Source: Sthenelais limicola (lineage: Eukaryota > Annelida > Polychaeta > Phyllodocida > Sigalionidae). From it: a stretch of 64,000 nt of DNA. Below are positions 12,617-23,000 of the stretch, piece by piece. The notes under the pieces are model-generated. The model saw nothing but the letters and a program-made list of their open reading frames with translations, was not told the DNA's origin and searched no databases. A program made the position numbers and the translations under genes. The DNA lies in contig OW804095.1 of assembly GCA_942159475.1 (NCBI GenBank), positions 92,827,740 through 92,891,739 of the forward strand. The letters run 5' to 3'. Numbering within the stretch: position 1 is the first letter of the stretch; every line of letters starts with the position of its first letter.

Positions 12617-13044
12617 CTATAATGATATCATCCAACCAATTTGTCGTGACAACATAGTAGTATTTAAAATATTAGTGAAAGATCGAGCATAGAAGCTTAA
12701 GCAATTAGAGTTAATATATATGTAGGCTCGACATGCCCAAAATTGGCAGGTTGCGGCTTCTAATAGGAGCATGTTACCAGTTGCTACCAAGTAGTGTCGC
12801 ATTTCTGGATTCTGGAGAAATTTCTTCTCAATCACCCGCGCATAATGGGTACTTTTATCTTATTCCATTCATCTGTTGAGACTAGTTGTTTAGCAAGTGC
12901 TTTTCTTTCCCTTGGGTCTTGCGACCGGTAAATTTGGTTCACCACATCGTGTTTGCCAAGGAAATTTGCCCGGGCATATTGATACCCGTGCTCAACTGAA
13001 ATTGCTCGGAACGCTTTACTCACTTTGAAAGAAAACCGAGTCAT
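12617..13044 (-). pseudogene. Broken NADAR-domain gene
   Basis: The first frame (13,044-12,832) reads VEHGYQYARANFLGKHD, then DPRERKALAKQLVSTDEW. These match the conserved VEHAYQ..KA..FGD and DP..AK.LA segments of NADAR (YbiA-like) domains. The next segment, IEKKFLQNPEMRHYLVATG followed by LLLEA and FWAC, continues the domain in a different frame (from 12,835). A one-base disruption at about 12,832-12,838 therefore splits the domain. NADAR proteins act on ADP-ribose or riboflavin-type intermediates, and some remove ADP-ribose from DNA. The usual N-terminal part is poorly preserved, and past FWAC the frame loses resemblance. Probably a decayed host gene or a passenger in a lost retroelement. 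Confidence 0.6.
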
Positions 13045-13085
13045 TTATAATCTTGGTTTTGCATTACTAGGTTTAAATCCTTCCT

Positions 13086-13409
13086 CTACCATTTCCAAGT
13101 CTTGGTAGGTAAACGTGATGGCCTAGAACCTTGTCTCATGTTTCGCCATAGGCGGGCCATTTCATTTTCATTTTCAACGAGTTTGTTTACTCTAATTAAT
13201 AGCTCATGTTGGTTCTCTGGGGAGGCGTTGAGAGAACGTTGCAGGTTGGAAATGGTACAATCACATTCATCCTTGGTAACAAAAAGGTTTTCCGAGTGTT
13301 TGTTTTCCAGGATATACAAAGAAACTGTGTAACTGATGTTTAGTCGATTGAAAGCATGAGCTACGTTAGGGAGTATCGGTCTTTGGAATGCTTTTGTATG
13401 CTCTGACAC
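13086..13409 (-). pseudogene. Unrecognised 107-codon frame upstream of the NADAR relic
   Basis: The frame lies on the same strand, 42 bp before the NADAR segment. Its composition is protein-like: mixed, with a heptad-like stretch around LIRVNKLVENENEMARLWR that may be a short coiled coil. I recognise no family. The position suggests it could be an upstream part of the same decayed gene in a shifted frame. It may also be chance. Confidence 0.3.
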
Positions 13410-13639
13410 ACTATAGGGAGATTCGAGATTGGGCCTCCCCCATACTGATACTTAGCTATACGGCGTAAACACAACTATAGCAATGTTTAGAACACGAAAT
13501 AAATACAGTTTACAAAATGAAAATGATTTTCCCGCACTCACAATGAAGTATTTACATGATGATGTGATGAAACAATCGAATCGGTAGGCCTAGTATTCGA
13601 CTTTAGATAAAGTCCAATTATTTCATGTTCATTCTGTGT

Positions 13640-13965
13640 GTAGGCCTATAGTTGTGATCGGAGTGGAGCGATCGCAAAACACGTCCACCCACCACGGCGA
13701 TCACGCTCACAAGTCAGCGACTATCGCTCACAAATGATCTTATAAGACTGAATGGGTTCATATTCAGCTGTTGTTATATGTATATATATATAAGAATTTG
13801 AAGTCGAATCGGCCGAGAGAATCGGCCGTGAATGAGCGATAATAAGGGACGAAATATGGATGTGAACTTTTATGAAACCAGACAAAATCCACCAAAGTGT
13901 TGGTCAAGTGACTGTTAGATGGGTTGGAGAAGAATTAAACAAAAAGTAGAAAATCTGTAGTATAA
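13640..13965 (-). repeat. MITE-A copy, reverse orientation
   Basis: Holds the reverse complement of the family's centre (GAATTTGAAGTCGAAT, TGAGCGATAATAAGGG) and of its left block (CCAGACAAAATCC, GTCAAGTGACTGTTAGATGG). An alternating TA run at about 13,780-13,795 has expanded inside it. Confidence 0.6.
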
Positions 13966-15035
13966 TAGTATGATAGTTTAATATTATTCAGGAACGAGCT
14001 CCAAAATTACAAGGTATTACCAGAATTGAAGGGATTCTACTCTGCGTGATAATATACCATCCCCTTTTCTTAACAGTCAGAAATAAAATCAATGTTACCC
14101 CATTTTCCCTCCCTTTGAATGAGATCAAGCAAGAAAAACATCTGATTATGCACACCTAAACTTTTATTTGAACTAAGGATTGCAGTCGATTTATCATTTA
14201 GCCCTGCTCATCTGACACGACTGGCGCTTGTTCTTGGATTAGAGGTGTCTAGACATGGTGTGGCCAATCTTCTATGTTCTTTTATCTGTTTCTTTATTAG
14301 GATTTCCCTTTTTGTGAGTAACACTTTCTAGAATCGAATAAAAGTGAATGGCTTTCTGGAAATATATCCATTCTATCTGAACCTCACTTGTGTTGTCAAA
14401 TAAAGCCCTGTTTAACTTGAGGGGGGGGGGGGGGGGCGTCGGGAGAGGAACAGAGGGCAGTCAGGCCATGTTTCGAATGTTTTGAATTGAAATTGAATTT
14501 TTTAGATTATTAGATTTTTTTAGATAATTAGATTTTTTAGGTGGAAATGAATATAAAATTGTGTCGATATTGAACATTTCTTAGATCTATGAATACTTTC
14601 CTTTACCTGTTATATCTCATACACTCAAAAATACACCAAAAACATTATCCACACGCTGTAGGCTTTCTGAGCCTTACCAACATTCAAAAACAGAAGGAAG
14701 CCTCTGAAATGGGTTCTCACATAATCCATATGCCGACTTCCCATATAAAAGACCAGAACAGTTCTGATAATATAAGGTCCCCTTCCCACGAGGAAGGAAG
14801 AAATTGCAGCAGCCCGGAACTTCTCAGAAAGGTCTTATTCATTTGTCCAGTAGAAGGTGTAGAATATATTCTGTCAGCTGCCGTTCCTTCTCCCATCTCA
14901 CACCATTCTCTCCCCTATGGCTGCAAGGTCTCGTGATTACAAGGCTATTATTGTGGCTCGAAATGAGCACCCTGCCCATGCGCCGTTGTAGCGCATGTTG
15001 GAAAAGAGCCAACCAACATCTGACTTACATGTATC
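13966..15035. other. Non-coding with a G16 tract
   Basis: Sixteen consecutive G at 14,421-14,436. A TTTTTAGAT-type tandem lies at about 14,500-14,540. The 115-codon frame at 14,589-14,936 (plus) has no recognisable domain. Confidence 0.45.
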
Positions 15036-15400
15036 AGTTAGAATAGGGGACTTGCATGTCTTGAACCTTGATTCGCATGCACTTATGGGAGTTGTACGTC
15101 AGTGTGAAATTACATAGTAATTAGAGTACATACCATGTTCGGCATGGGATGTTTATCAGTGTCGATGTCAATACGCATATATATGTGTCTTTCCATAAAC
15201 TAAGCCTCTATCTTTGCCATCACGCACTTGATTTTCATCATTTATACAAGCTATGTTATTGGTGAAAATTTTCTATACAAAAGTTGTAATGTTGCTAAAT
15301 ATATCAGACGTGAGCTAATATATCCCAGCATGCACAGTAATGCCAGTGGCACAAGCAAATCCTCCTTTTGGACAACATGCTTTAAAGTTGCATTACCTGC
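15036..15400 (+). repeat. MITE-B copy
   Basis: Begins AATAGGGGACTTGCATGTC and ends AGCAAATCCTCCTTTTGG, giving inverted ends. The interior matches 34,195-34,560: TATGGGAGTTGTACGTCAGTG, CATTTATACAAGCTATG, AATGTTGCTAAATAT and CCCAGCATGCACAGTAA. Confidence 0.65.
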
Positions 15401-15929
15401 CAATTCCCGTAAAAAGAATGTTTGGGGTCTATTCCAGCTGCCTATTTCCATCACCACAAAATGTCATGCTTTACGACATCCAATGAACTTATATGCAGAA
15501 TCATTATTCATTTTTATAGTACACAAGCTGCATATTTTCATAGGCTGCATAATTTCATCCAGTTTTCCGCATACCTGCATAGAACACCTACGCCAGTAAT
15601 TGCATAACTCTTCATTACCCTAAGGGTAATAATATCATTTCTATGAGGACAAGGTGAAAGTAGCCATATGAGTGTGCATTGAGGAGACCCGATATCTCAT
15701 TAATAGCTGAAAAATATGCCGATTGTCTATATTGCTGGACAGGTGTGCTACTTCTCCATCCCAGTATTTTCTGTGTAATGAACAGTTTGACATGTGTATA
15801 GCAGTCTTCAGCACCATGTACATTATAGATCCTTTACTAATATTCGATAAGAGTAGGGTATAGCACCCATTAGTGTGTTTTATCTAACCAAGTTAGTAAA
15901 CTATACTATAGCAGTTTATTAGCCCAAAT
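15401..15929. other. Non-coding, nothing recognised
   Basis: Frames of 60-120 codons occur on both strands without domain signatures. Confidence 0.4.
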
Positions 15930-16136
15930 TCTGTGAGGTGGTTTTTACTACAAAGCTTCATAGAGCTACAGAGCTCCACCTTTATATTTCGGGGACCCAC
16001 CTATACCCCCTTTCCTGCGCTGGCCTTACACATTATCGCTCTTCAGCGGCTGTTTATTCAGCCGATTGAGCTTCAAATTCTTGTATGAACATTAAACAGC
16101 TGCCAAATATTTACAAATCCAGTACTATAAGTCATA
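15930..16136 (+). repeat. MITE-A, left part of a copy split by insertion
   Basis: Follows the full copy at 61,974-62,342 (TTTATATTTCGGGGACCCAC, TTATCGCTC, CTTCAAATTCTTGTATGAAC, AGTACTATAAGTCATA). It stops where the hairpin element begins. Its missing end is found 10 kb away at 26,101-26,146. Confidence 0.7.
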
Positions 16137-16593
16137 TTATTATATGCGCATTCTATATGAGACGTGCTATAAGTGGGGTGCTATAGAAATATTCATATAG
16201 GACGCGTCCTATATGAAATGTAGTTGTCTAAAAATAGCTCTGTTTTTATGCTTCATGGAGCTTTGGCTGTCCACGGAGCATGTAAACAAATCCCCGCGAT
16301 CGGTAATCCACCCATGATTCTGGTACTATAATTATAGAAATGCATCATAAAACCTACATCATTAAATAGAGCATTAAATTCTCTTTTGAATGATATAAAT
16401 TGTATTAATGTAGCTCAAGGAATGGCCATGATATGAACGTTTTAGTTCAACAATGTCAGTAAGTAAATGTACTGCATGAGACACACAGACAGACTGACAG
16501 CTAGGGCACCGCTGTACTAATGGGACTCTCAGCGGGACAGTGAGGTTCTCTGTGACTTTTTTAGATATTTTTCAGCGATATCTGATGATATAT
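16137..16593. repeat. Giant-hairpin element copy 2, left part
   Basis: Collinear with 8,171-8,600 (GCGCATTCTATATGAGACGT, AAAATAGCTCTGTT, AATCCCCGCGATCGG, ATGATATAAATTGTATTAAT). It is broken at ATAT by the retrovirus-like element and resumes at 25,918. Confidence 0.85.
16590..16593. other. Target-site duplication ATAT (left)
   Basis: ATAT directly precedes the left LTR, and the same four bases follow the right LTR at 25,918-25,921. A four-base alternating target duplication is typical of errantivirus-like Ty3/gypsy elements. Confidence 0.85.
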
Positions 16594-17177
16594 TGTAAAG
16601 AAGACTAAGGGTTTTTAGCCCATAGGTTCAGTAAGATGAAGAAGTGAGACAAGAAGTCCGAGGTTGTAGTTCGTCTGGATTCGGCCTAGGCGGTGGTGAC
16701 TCAGCGAGTAACAGAGTACCTAGGTCCGAATGGTCACTTTATTTTATACTCCACAATCATGAATTATTCATACAATCAAACCCAGGAAATATTCCACTAG
16801 CTCTTCCCCTTCCCTCTAATTGGTTGAGGGAGAGAGAATCTTCCTTGCCCACACGCCGACCTCTGCTCCCCAGGCAGAGACCATATATGGAATGCATGCA
16901 GGTCGGATCCCTCTCCTCAGCCTTCCCCCTCCCACCCCTTACTCATGGATCCCATGGCTCTTGCCAGCCCCCCCCCCCCCTCCCTCTTAGCCCTTCCCCC
17001 CTCTTGATACCCCAGAGCAGTGTATAAGTAATTAGGTCGGGCTGGGGGAGGTGGGGTGAGCCCTGAGTGGCTCATCTCCCCCTCCCTCCTGGCCAGGCCA
17101 CGTGTGGCGTGCGTGCCCTGACCATGATCAGGGCTAAATAGGTCGGGTCTGGGATCCAAAGATGCCAATTCTTTACA
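16594..17177 (-). repeat. 3' LTR (584 bp)
   Basis: Has the inverted ends TGTAAAGAA and TTCTTTACA. It is identical to the other LTR throughout, except for one substitution and one indel beside the TGTAAAGAA end (GAAGACTAAGG here, GAATCACTAAGG there). It holds a 12-13-base C run at about 16,968. Identical 127-codon plus-strand frames occur in both LTRs and are not genes. Confidence 0.95.
16738..16748 (-). promoter_or_regulatory. LTR TATA box / poly(A) signal overlap (3' copy)
   Basis: On the minus strand the run reads TATAAAATAAA, so a TATA-like box and an AATAAA signal overlap. In the 3' LTR the AATAAA would serve polyadenylation. Confidence 0.6.
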
Positions 17178-18135
17178 TTCGTCCCATATTTTATTTTTGT
17201 TGAAAGCCTTCTTTCGAACAAAATATTTAGCCACTGATCAACCCAGTCCAACCAGACAAGAGAAATAGAAATAAGGTTACATAATTTACACACACAAAAT
17301 CATAGAAAATGGTAAAGTAAAAGTATTATAAATTATTATATCTGTAGACCTAACGGGTCAAGATAGAAAGTTTCCAAAGGGAGTGGCTCTATTAAAAAGG
17401 AGTGTTCATTTATATCAGAGGCCATCACCCTGCACTAAAAAGTCTTTTAGTCGAATATTATGTAAGAGAAGTCTCTGTGTTTTTAAGTGTGCTCCTGAAC
17501 ACTGTTAAATGTCTTCCTTTGTACTGAGCTAGTACTCACAAAGTTCTCCAATACGGTCGTCACCGCCGTCTCCTCTGCCCGGCCGGTCAGCCGAGGCCCC
17601 CGCTGGACCTCGTCGCTGACCGACAGGACGCCCGTCTCTTTCTCTCTCCTCCTTTGGCCATGGAGAGTGAGAGCGGTTGGGTAGTCAACACTACAATATT
17701 TCCATTTTTAACCTCAAACGCTACAGAACACATGTCGACTTTACTGTAGCATCACGTATAAACTCTTATTATTTGGAAAAATACCTCTTCAAAGCAGAAT
17801 GGTCGGAGACAAGGTGAGGGCTTCGATTCCATGGTGCTTCCTCTCAGGCTCCTCTGTCTCGACCGATTCTGTTTGTGTAAAAACAACTCCTCACAATGAG
17901 AGTTGCAATAAAAATACCTATTTGGGCTGGATCCTTGTTCACGGATTCCACCATTTCCTCCCGAGAGAGGAAATGGATTTCACCCAGGTATACTACTCTG
18001 TGTTCTGTGATCTCCCTCGCACCCGAGAAGAGGACAGAACAAAAATTAATAGTAAATATTAAACAAGAGTAAGTTACAGACAAGTTCAAAAAGTGTTGTT
18101 ACCCCAGAGAAACCCAATAAACATTGGTAGACTAA
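17178..18135 (-). other. Element 3' non-coding region
   Basis: About 960 bp between the env terminus and the 3' LTR, unusually long for the class. An 81-codon minus frame at 17,844-18,089 has no recognised domain. The purine tract beside the LTR is weak (AAAATATGGGACGAA) and is only a tentative polypurine tract. The GC-rich hairpin at 17,584-17,622 lies within it. Confidence 0.6.
17584..17622. other. GC-rich stem-loop in the element's 3' region
   Basis: CGGTCAGC then CGAGG pairs with CCTCG then GCTGACCG, with a two-base bulge and an 11-base loop. It stands out from the AT-rich surroundings. A role in RNA export, packaging or end formation is possible but unproven. Confidence 0.5.
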
Positions 18136-20053
18136 TTATTTCATCCTGGTCAGTCCGAAATTGGCAGCGTAATATGGTGAGGCGGGGGAGGGGGCAGGGA
18201 TATGCTCGAGGGAACGAGAGCCAGTCCTAGCGCCTGGAGTGGCCTCTCCCTCCTCTCGATCTAGGTCTTGGAGGGCTAGGGCTACAGGGTGGTGGGTTGG
18301 GGGTCCTATTGGGATATTCTCTCGGGGCTTAAAGTTTCTCAGACAACACAAAAGGTTGACTTTGCCTCTTGGGGCGAGCCCCTTTCGGCGGAGGTAGATT
18401 ATTCCCAGGGTCATGACTCCTAGGAGAGTGGGGATGAGAGTGGCTATACCCCAGATAGAACTTTCGGACCAAGGGGTGGAGGAAATCAGGGGGGAAATGG
18501 GTTTAGGAAAATCTGTCAGGGCTAGTAAGGGTATTTCAGCTCTTGGCAGGAAAGTCAATTGCTGATCTAAATGGGGGTAAAGGGATAATTTGCCATAAGT
18601 CAGATTAAACCCGGGGAGGGGCATAATCTTGGGGATGGGGAGGGTTATATGGGACTCATGGCGTTGGATGCTACTCACACGCCAATCCTTTCCGACCAGG
18701 AGACAACCGCCTTCTAAAATCACCCTGGCATGCCGATGATACGTTTGTATCACTGGTTTTTTTTTGCCCAGGGCACCTCAAGATTGTTTCCAGAGGTTCA
18801 TAAATAGCCAGAATTACAGAAGAAATGGACTCTCCCTCTCTAAACACTTGGTTTGTTAAGTTATTTCTTTTTACAATCTGCGCCTTACAAAGGTCTGGCT
18901 TTTTACCTAAAATAATATTTGTTTCGCAGGTCGGGGTTAGATGCTCTATTGCAGCTGAGCAAATCTGGGGTTCAAACCCGATACAATGCTGAGGAAGAAA
19001 TGACGCGCTGGATATGCTATCTAGGGCCACCTCCTCTTCTCCTACCAACTTTCTCAGGTGGTCAGCACCATATGGGACCGGAAAATACTTTAATCTATAG
19101 TGTAAAAATTGAGTGCCTGAAACTGCCGGAATTACTGTCTGGTATATTAGCTCCTGTTCGCCGTCTAATAATAGTCGAACGTTCAGGTGTCTATAATACC
19201 AGCGGTTATCTTGTGGGGTGTAATGTTTCCCTTCTTGTAATTTAGACAATATTTCTGATAAGTAGGCCAGTGGTAAAATCTGGTCTGTTAAGAATCCCCT
19301 TTCCAGCTGAATGCGCTGGCGATAAAATAATTCGTTTTGACGGTGGTAATTTTCCACCGCCCTACTCACTCGCTGCAATAGAATATCCACTTCCCTTTTC
19401 ATATGAATTCTATGAATATCTTTACTGAAACCATTTAACTGTGTTAGAATGTCTGTCACTTGGCGGGAGATGTTACTTGCTGCAGCTTGGAGCTGCGCGA
19501 TGTCCAAGCGGTTCTCTGTCATGTAGAGCCTTGTCTGATTCAACACCGACACCATTTCTTCCTGACAATGGGCCAATGCGCTCTCGCTAGCCTGAGCTTC
19601 TTGTACTGCAGACCTTAATTCGTTCACCTGTCCTACAGTAGCGGTGCCAAACAAGGCACGGCTTAGCGAGCCCACAAAATTGAATAGGCCTCTCTTCCTT
19701 CGGGTGTCTTGTTGGACTGGTGTTGGAATCTCTGCCTGGAGGAAACCCATGTGCTCCTCCCAGGCACTGACATCTCCGTCTCCCACAACCTCCGCCTGTC
19801 TGAGTTCTCCAATTCGCCTTCTTAGGACGGAGACCCAAGCACTGACAGGAGGGGGCGTGGGGGGGTGTAGAACGATCACTGTTGTCCAAGTCGCGGTCAG
19901 GGCTCTGACCTCCCCTTCCTCATACACCAACACCCCTTCCTCCTCAAACAGATCGCCATTAGCCATCATAGCCAGGGTGATTATGAGGAGGGACTGGAAG
20001 GTGTAGGTTGAGAGAAGTCCGTCACTGGTGGTGCCCCTGGGTCGAACTCCCAT
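18136..20053 (-). pseudogene. env: env, F-type fusion glycoprotein gene with a frameshift
   Basis: The first 460 codons (20,053-18,671) start at an ATG that overlaps the end of pol by 73 bp in another frame. They show a hydrophobic N-terminal segment at about residues 17-30, a basic cleavage site RRKR at 118-121, and the glycine- and phenylalanine-rich GLFNFVGSLSRALFG that resembles the fusion-peptide region of baculovirus-F-like envelopes. The second frame (18,753-18,136) carries the rest, including a membrane span at its residues 99-120 followed by LRRK and a long cytoplasmic tail of about 80 residues. The two frames meet at a nine-base A run on the coding strand (18,757-18,765). A one-base indel there separates the ectodomain from its membrane anchor. 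The protein would mediate membrane fusion in an intact relative. The surface part before the cleavage site is short, as in errantivirus-like envelopes. Confidence 0.85.
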
Positions 20054-23000
20054 GGTTGGGGCTGTGGTGGGGGTGACGGTGGGGGTGGGGGTGTAGGTGG
20101 TGGTGATGGTGGTGGCGATGGTGGGGGTATACAGGGCAGCTTCCTCGGCCTCTGCACGGGTGAGGTGGGCGTGGCTGGGTTTGGTGAGGAGTCAGGCCTT
20201 TCCCTCTTAGTAGAGCCTAGAGGGTGGAACACTTTGATCCTCTTTTCAGTGCATTCAGAGGTGGTGGTCAAGGCCTTGGGTTTAGGGCACTTGGTTGGGG
20301 TCTCTATCCTCCCTCTTTTTGCCCTTGACCTTGTAACAGGACCTGGTGGTGGTGTGCGCGGGGGAGCAGTCTCCACAGCAACGGCTGGTGGCAGGGGTCG
20401 GCGCAATGTAACTGGCTTGGGTGAAGCTAGTACTAGCACCTTCTCCCTCGGCGGTCGCTGCTGGGGTGGGCGTGGCACTTGTTGTGGTTGAGGTGGGCGT
20501 GGCACTTGGTCCTCGTCCTCCACGTGCATGTGCTCGTCCTCTGGTTGCTCTGCTCTCGCTTGGTCTTCCTGTTCTATCTGAATTGGAGGAGGCATGTTTG
20601 GTATGGGTAAATAAACAGTGTCGGGCACTGCCCTAGGCTGGGGTGGGGGAGGTGGTGGAACATGAACTTGTTGAGCTTTTTGGGCTTGTCTCCGAGCCTT
20701 ATTTCTCTTTCCTTGACCCGCCCTCGGTTGCCTAGTTCTCAGTATATCCCATTCTATTTCCCCAGATACCATTTTTACCCTATCCCTATTTATACGCCTG
20801 CGTTCACCCTGGGGTCCCCTCATAGTTAGGGTGGTACCCCTTATCCCCGTTATTACATAACCATGATCCCACTTGGGATCTAATGGAGCGCTGGTGCCTG
20901 ATAGCACCACCACATGATCCCCTATTTTTAGATCCTTTGCATTTGCTCTGGCCCTTAATCTCTCATAATTAGCCACTCTACTGGCCTCAGTGCGCTCAGC
21001 AGCTTCTCTGAACGCATCTGTTAAGGCCTGTAGGCGCTCACTGAGTACGGCATCTTCTGTTCCCTCTGGAGTGGGGAATATTTTAGAAAAGGGATATCTT
21101 GGATTGGTGCCAAAAGTTAAAAAATATGGTGTAAAACCAGTTACACAAGAAGTGGAGACTCTATGTGCCCAGAGGGTTGGACCTAAATGGCTCTCCCACT
21201 CTGCTGGTCTTGCATTGATGAATTTTCTTAGTATATTTTTAAAAGTTTTGTTAAATCTTTCGATTTTACCGTTTGTCTGGGGGTGAAAAGCTGTAGAATG
21301 CCTTACTTCAGTGCCTATGGATTTAAGGTACCCTTCCACTTGCTGGTTCATAAATTCAAGTCCCCGGTCGGTGATGAGCACCTCTGGGGGGCCATACCTA
21401 GGGACATATTCATTAGCCAGATAATCAGCAATGTTTTTAGCTGCTTTGGAGGGTATGGGTTTGACTTCTACCCAGCCAGTTGCGTGATCTATTACAGTCA
21501 AGATGTATCTATTACCTTTATCAGAGACTGGGAAGGGACCACAGAGATCCATTCCCAGTATCTGACCAGGATATTTTGCTATTGGCATCGCAGTAGGAGG
21601 TACACGCGCCCTACCCACTCTGTTTACAGCACACCTAGCGCATCGGATTAAGACATTATAGGTATCTCTTCTCATGGTGGGCCATTTATAAGCCTCTTGG
21701 ATCCTATCTAGGGTCTTCCTCATGCCCTGGTGGCCTACTTCAGTGTGGGCGCGCCTCACTACTCTATGCCTAGCTGAGGGTGGCAGGACCAGGCGGGGGT
21801 AGGCTGGCTTGCCTGGGGGAGGGGTGAGAGTAAACAGCATGCCATCAATTATGGTGTAATCCCCCTCATCCTCCATCCCCTGTTGAAATTGTTCCAACTC
21901 CCTCTGTTCTAAACGTATTTTGTCTTTCTCGAGTTTATCAAATTCCCAAGGAATTTCATCTATCTCCTCCAAGGCACAGACTTCAAGAGAACTGAGAGTC
22001 GGCCCTTCCTTCTTGGGGTTTGTTTTTATTCGAGAAAGCATGTCTGCCCGGATATTGTTTGCCCCTTTTCTATATTCAATGGGAGCCCCAAACTCTGCTA
22101 TTAATACCGCCCATCTTTGAATTTTGGTGTTTTTAACTTCTCCCACAAACAGAGACTTTAAAGGCTTGTGGTCAGTGTAAATTTTGAATTCGCTACCCTG
22201 TAGATAAGGTCTGAGCTTGTTTAAGGCATACACGATTGCATAAGCTTCCTTTTCAATCGTAGCCCAATTGAGTTGTGGCCCAGAGAGTTGTTTAGAGATA
22301 TACTGAACTGGCCTCTCTATGCCTTCACTATCAGACTGGACCAATATGGCCCCTATTGCGTAATCACACGCATCGCTATAGAGACGATAAGGCTTATCCA
22401 ACTGGGGGTGCGCCATTACTCTATCTGAAGTTAGTAATTCCTTCAGAGTTTCAAATGAGCTTTGCTGCTCTTCCAACCATTCGAACCTGGCATACTTTTT
22501 GGTAAGTTTGACCAAGGGATGAGCTACCTTAGCATAATCTGGGATACATTGACGGTAATACCCAGTCATTCCTAGGAAGGAGCGAATTCCGCTCACATCC
22601 TCTGGAGGCAGCATATCCCTGATAGCGCTACATTTATCTGGGTGGGAATTAATTCCATCTTTTGAAACTTGGTAGCCGAGGAGATCTACCTTTTCTTGTT
22701 TGAAAATACATTTACTCTTTTTGACTGTAATTCCGTATTCTTCTAATTTATCAAACACCAGAGCCAAATGGTGATCATGCTCCTCTTCAGATTTGGAATA
22801 GATTACAATGTCATCTATGAAAGTCATGCAAAATTTGCCAATAAATTCCGAAAACATTTTGTTCATGGCCCGTTGAAAGACGGCTGGTGCGTTAGTGAGT
22901 CCAAAAGGCATCCTACGGAATTGAAATAGGCCCCTATGACACACAAACGCTGTCTTTTCCATGCTATCCGGGTCCATCTCTACTTGCCAGTAGCCGCTTT

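Noticed and set aside
16644..17027. 127-codon plus-strand frame, identical at 25,384-25,767
   Set aside because: It lies within both LTRs, antisense to the element, and owes its length to GC-rich LTR sequence. Identity of the two copies only reflects LTR identity.
18940..18970. tRNA-like GGTTCAAACC box
   Set aside because: Lies inside env coding sequence and no cloverleaf could be drawn.
19644..20006. Plus-strand frame opposite env and pol
   Set aside because: Shadow of the genuine minus-strand genes.
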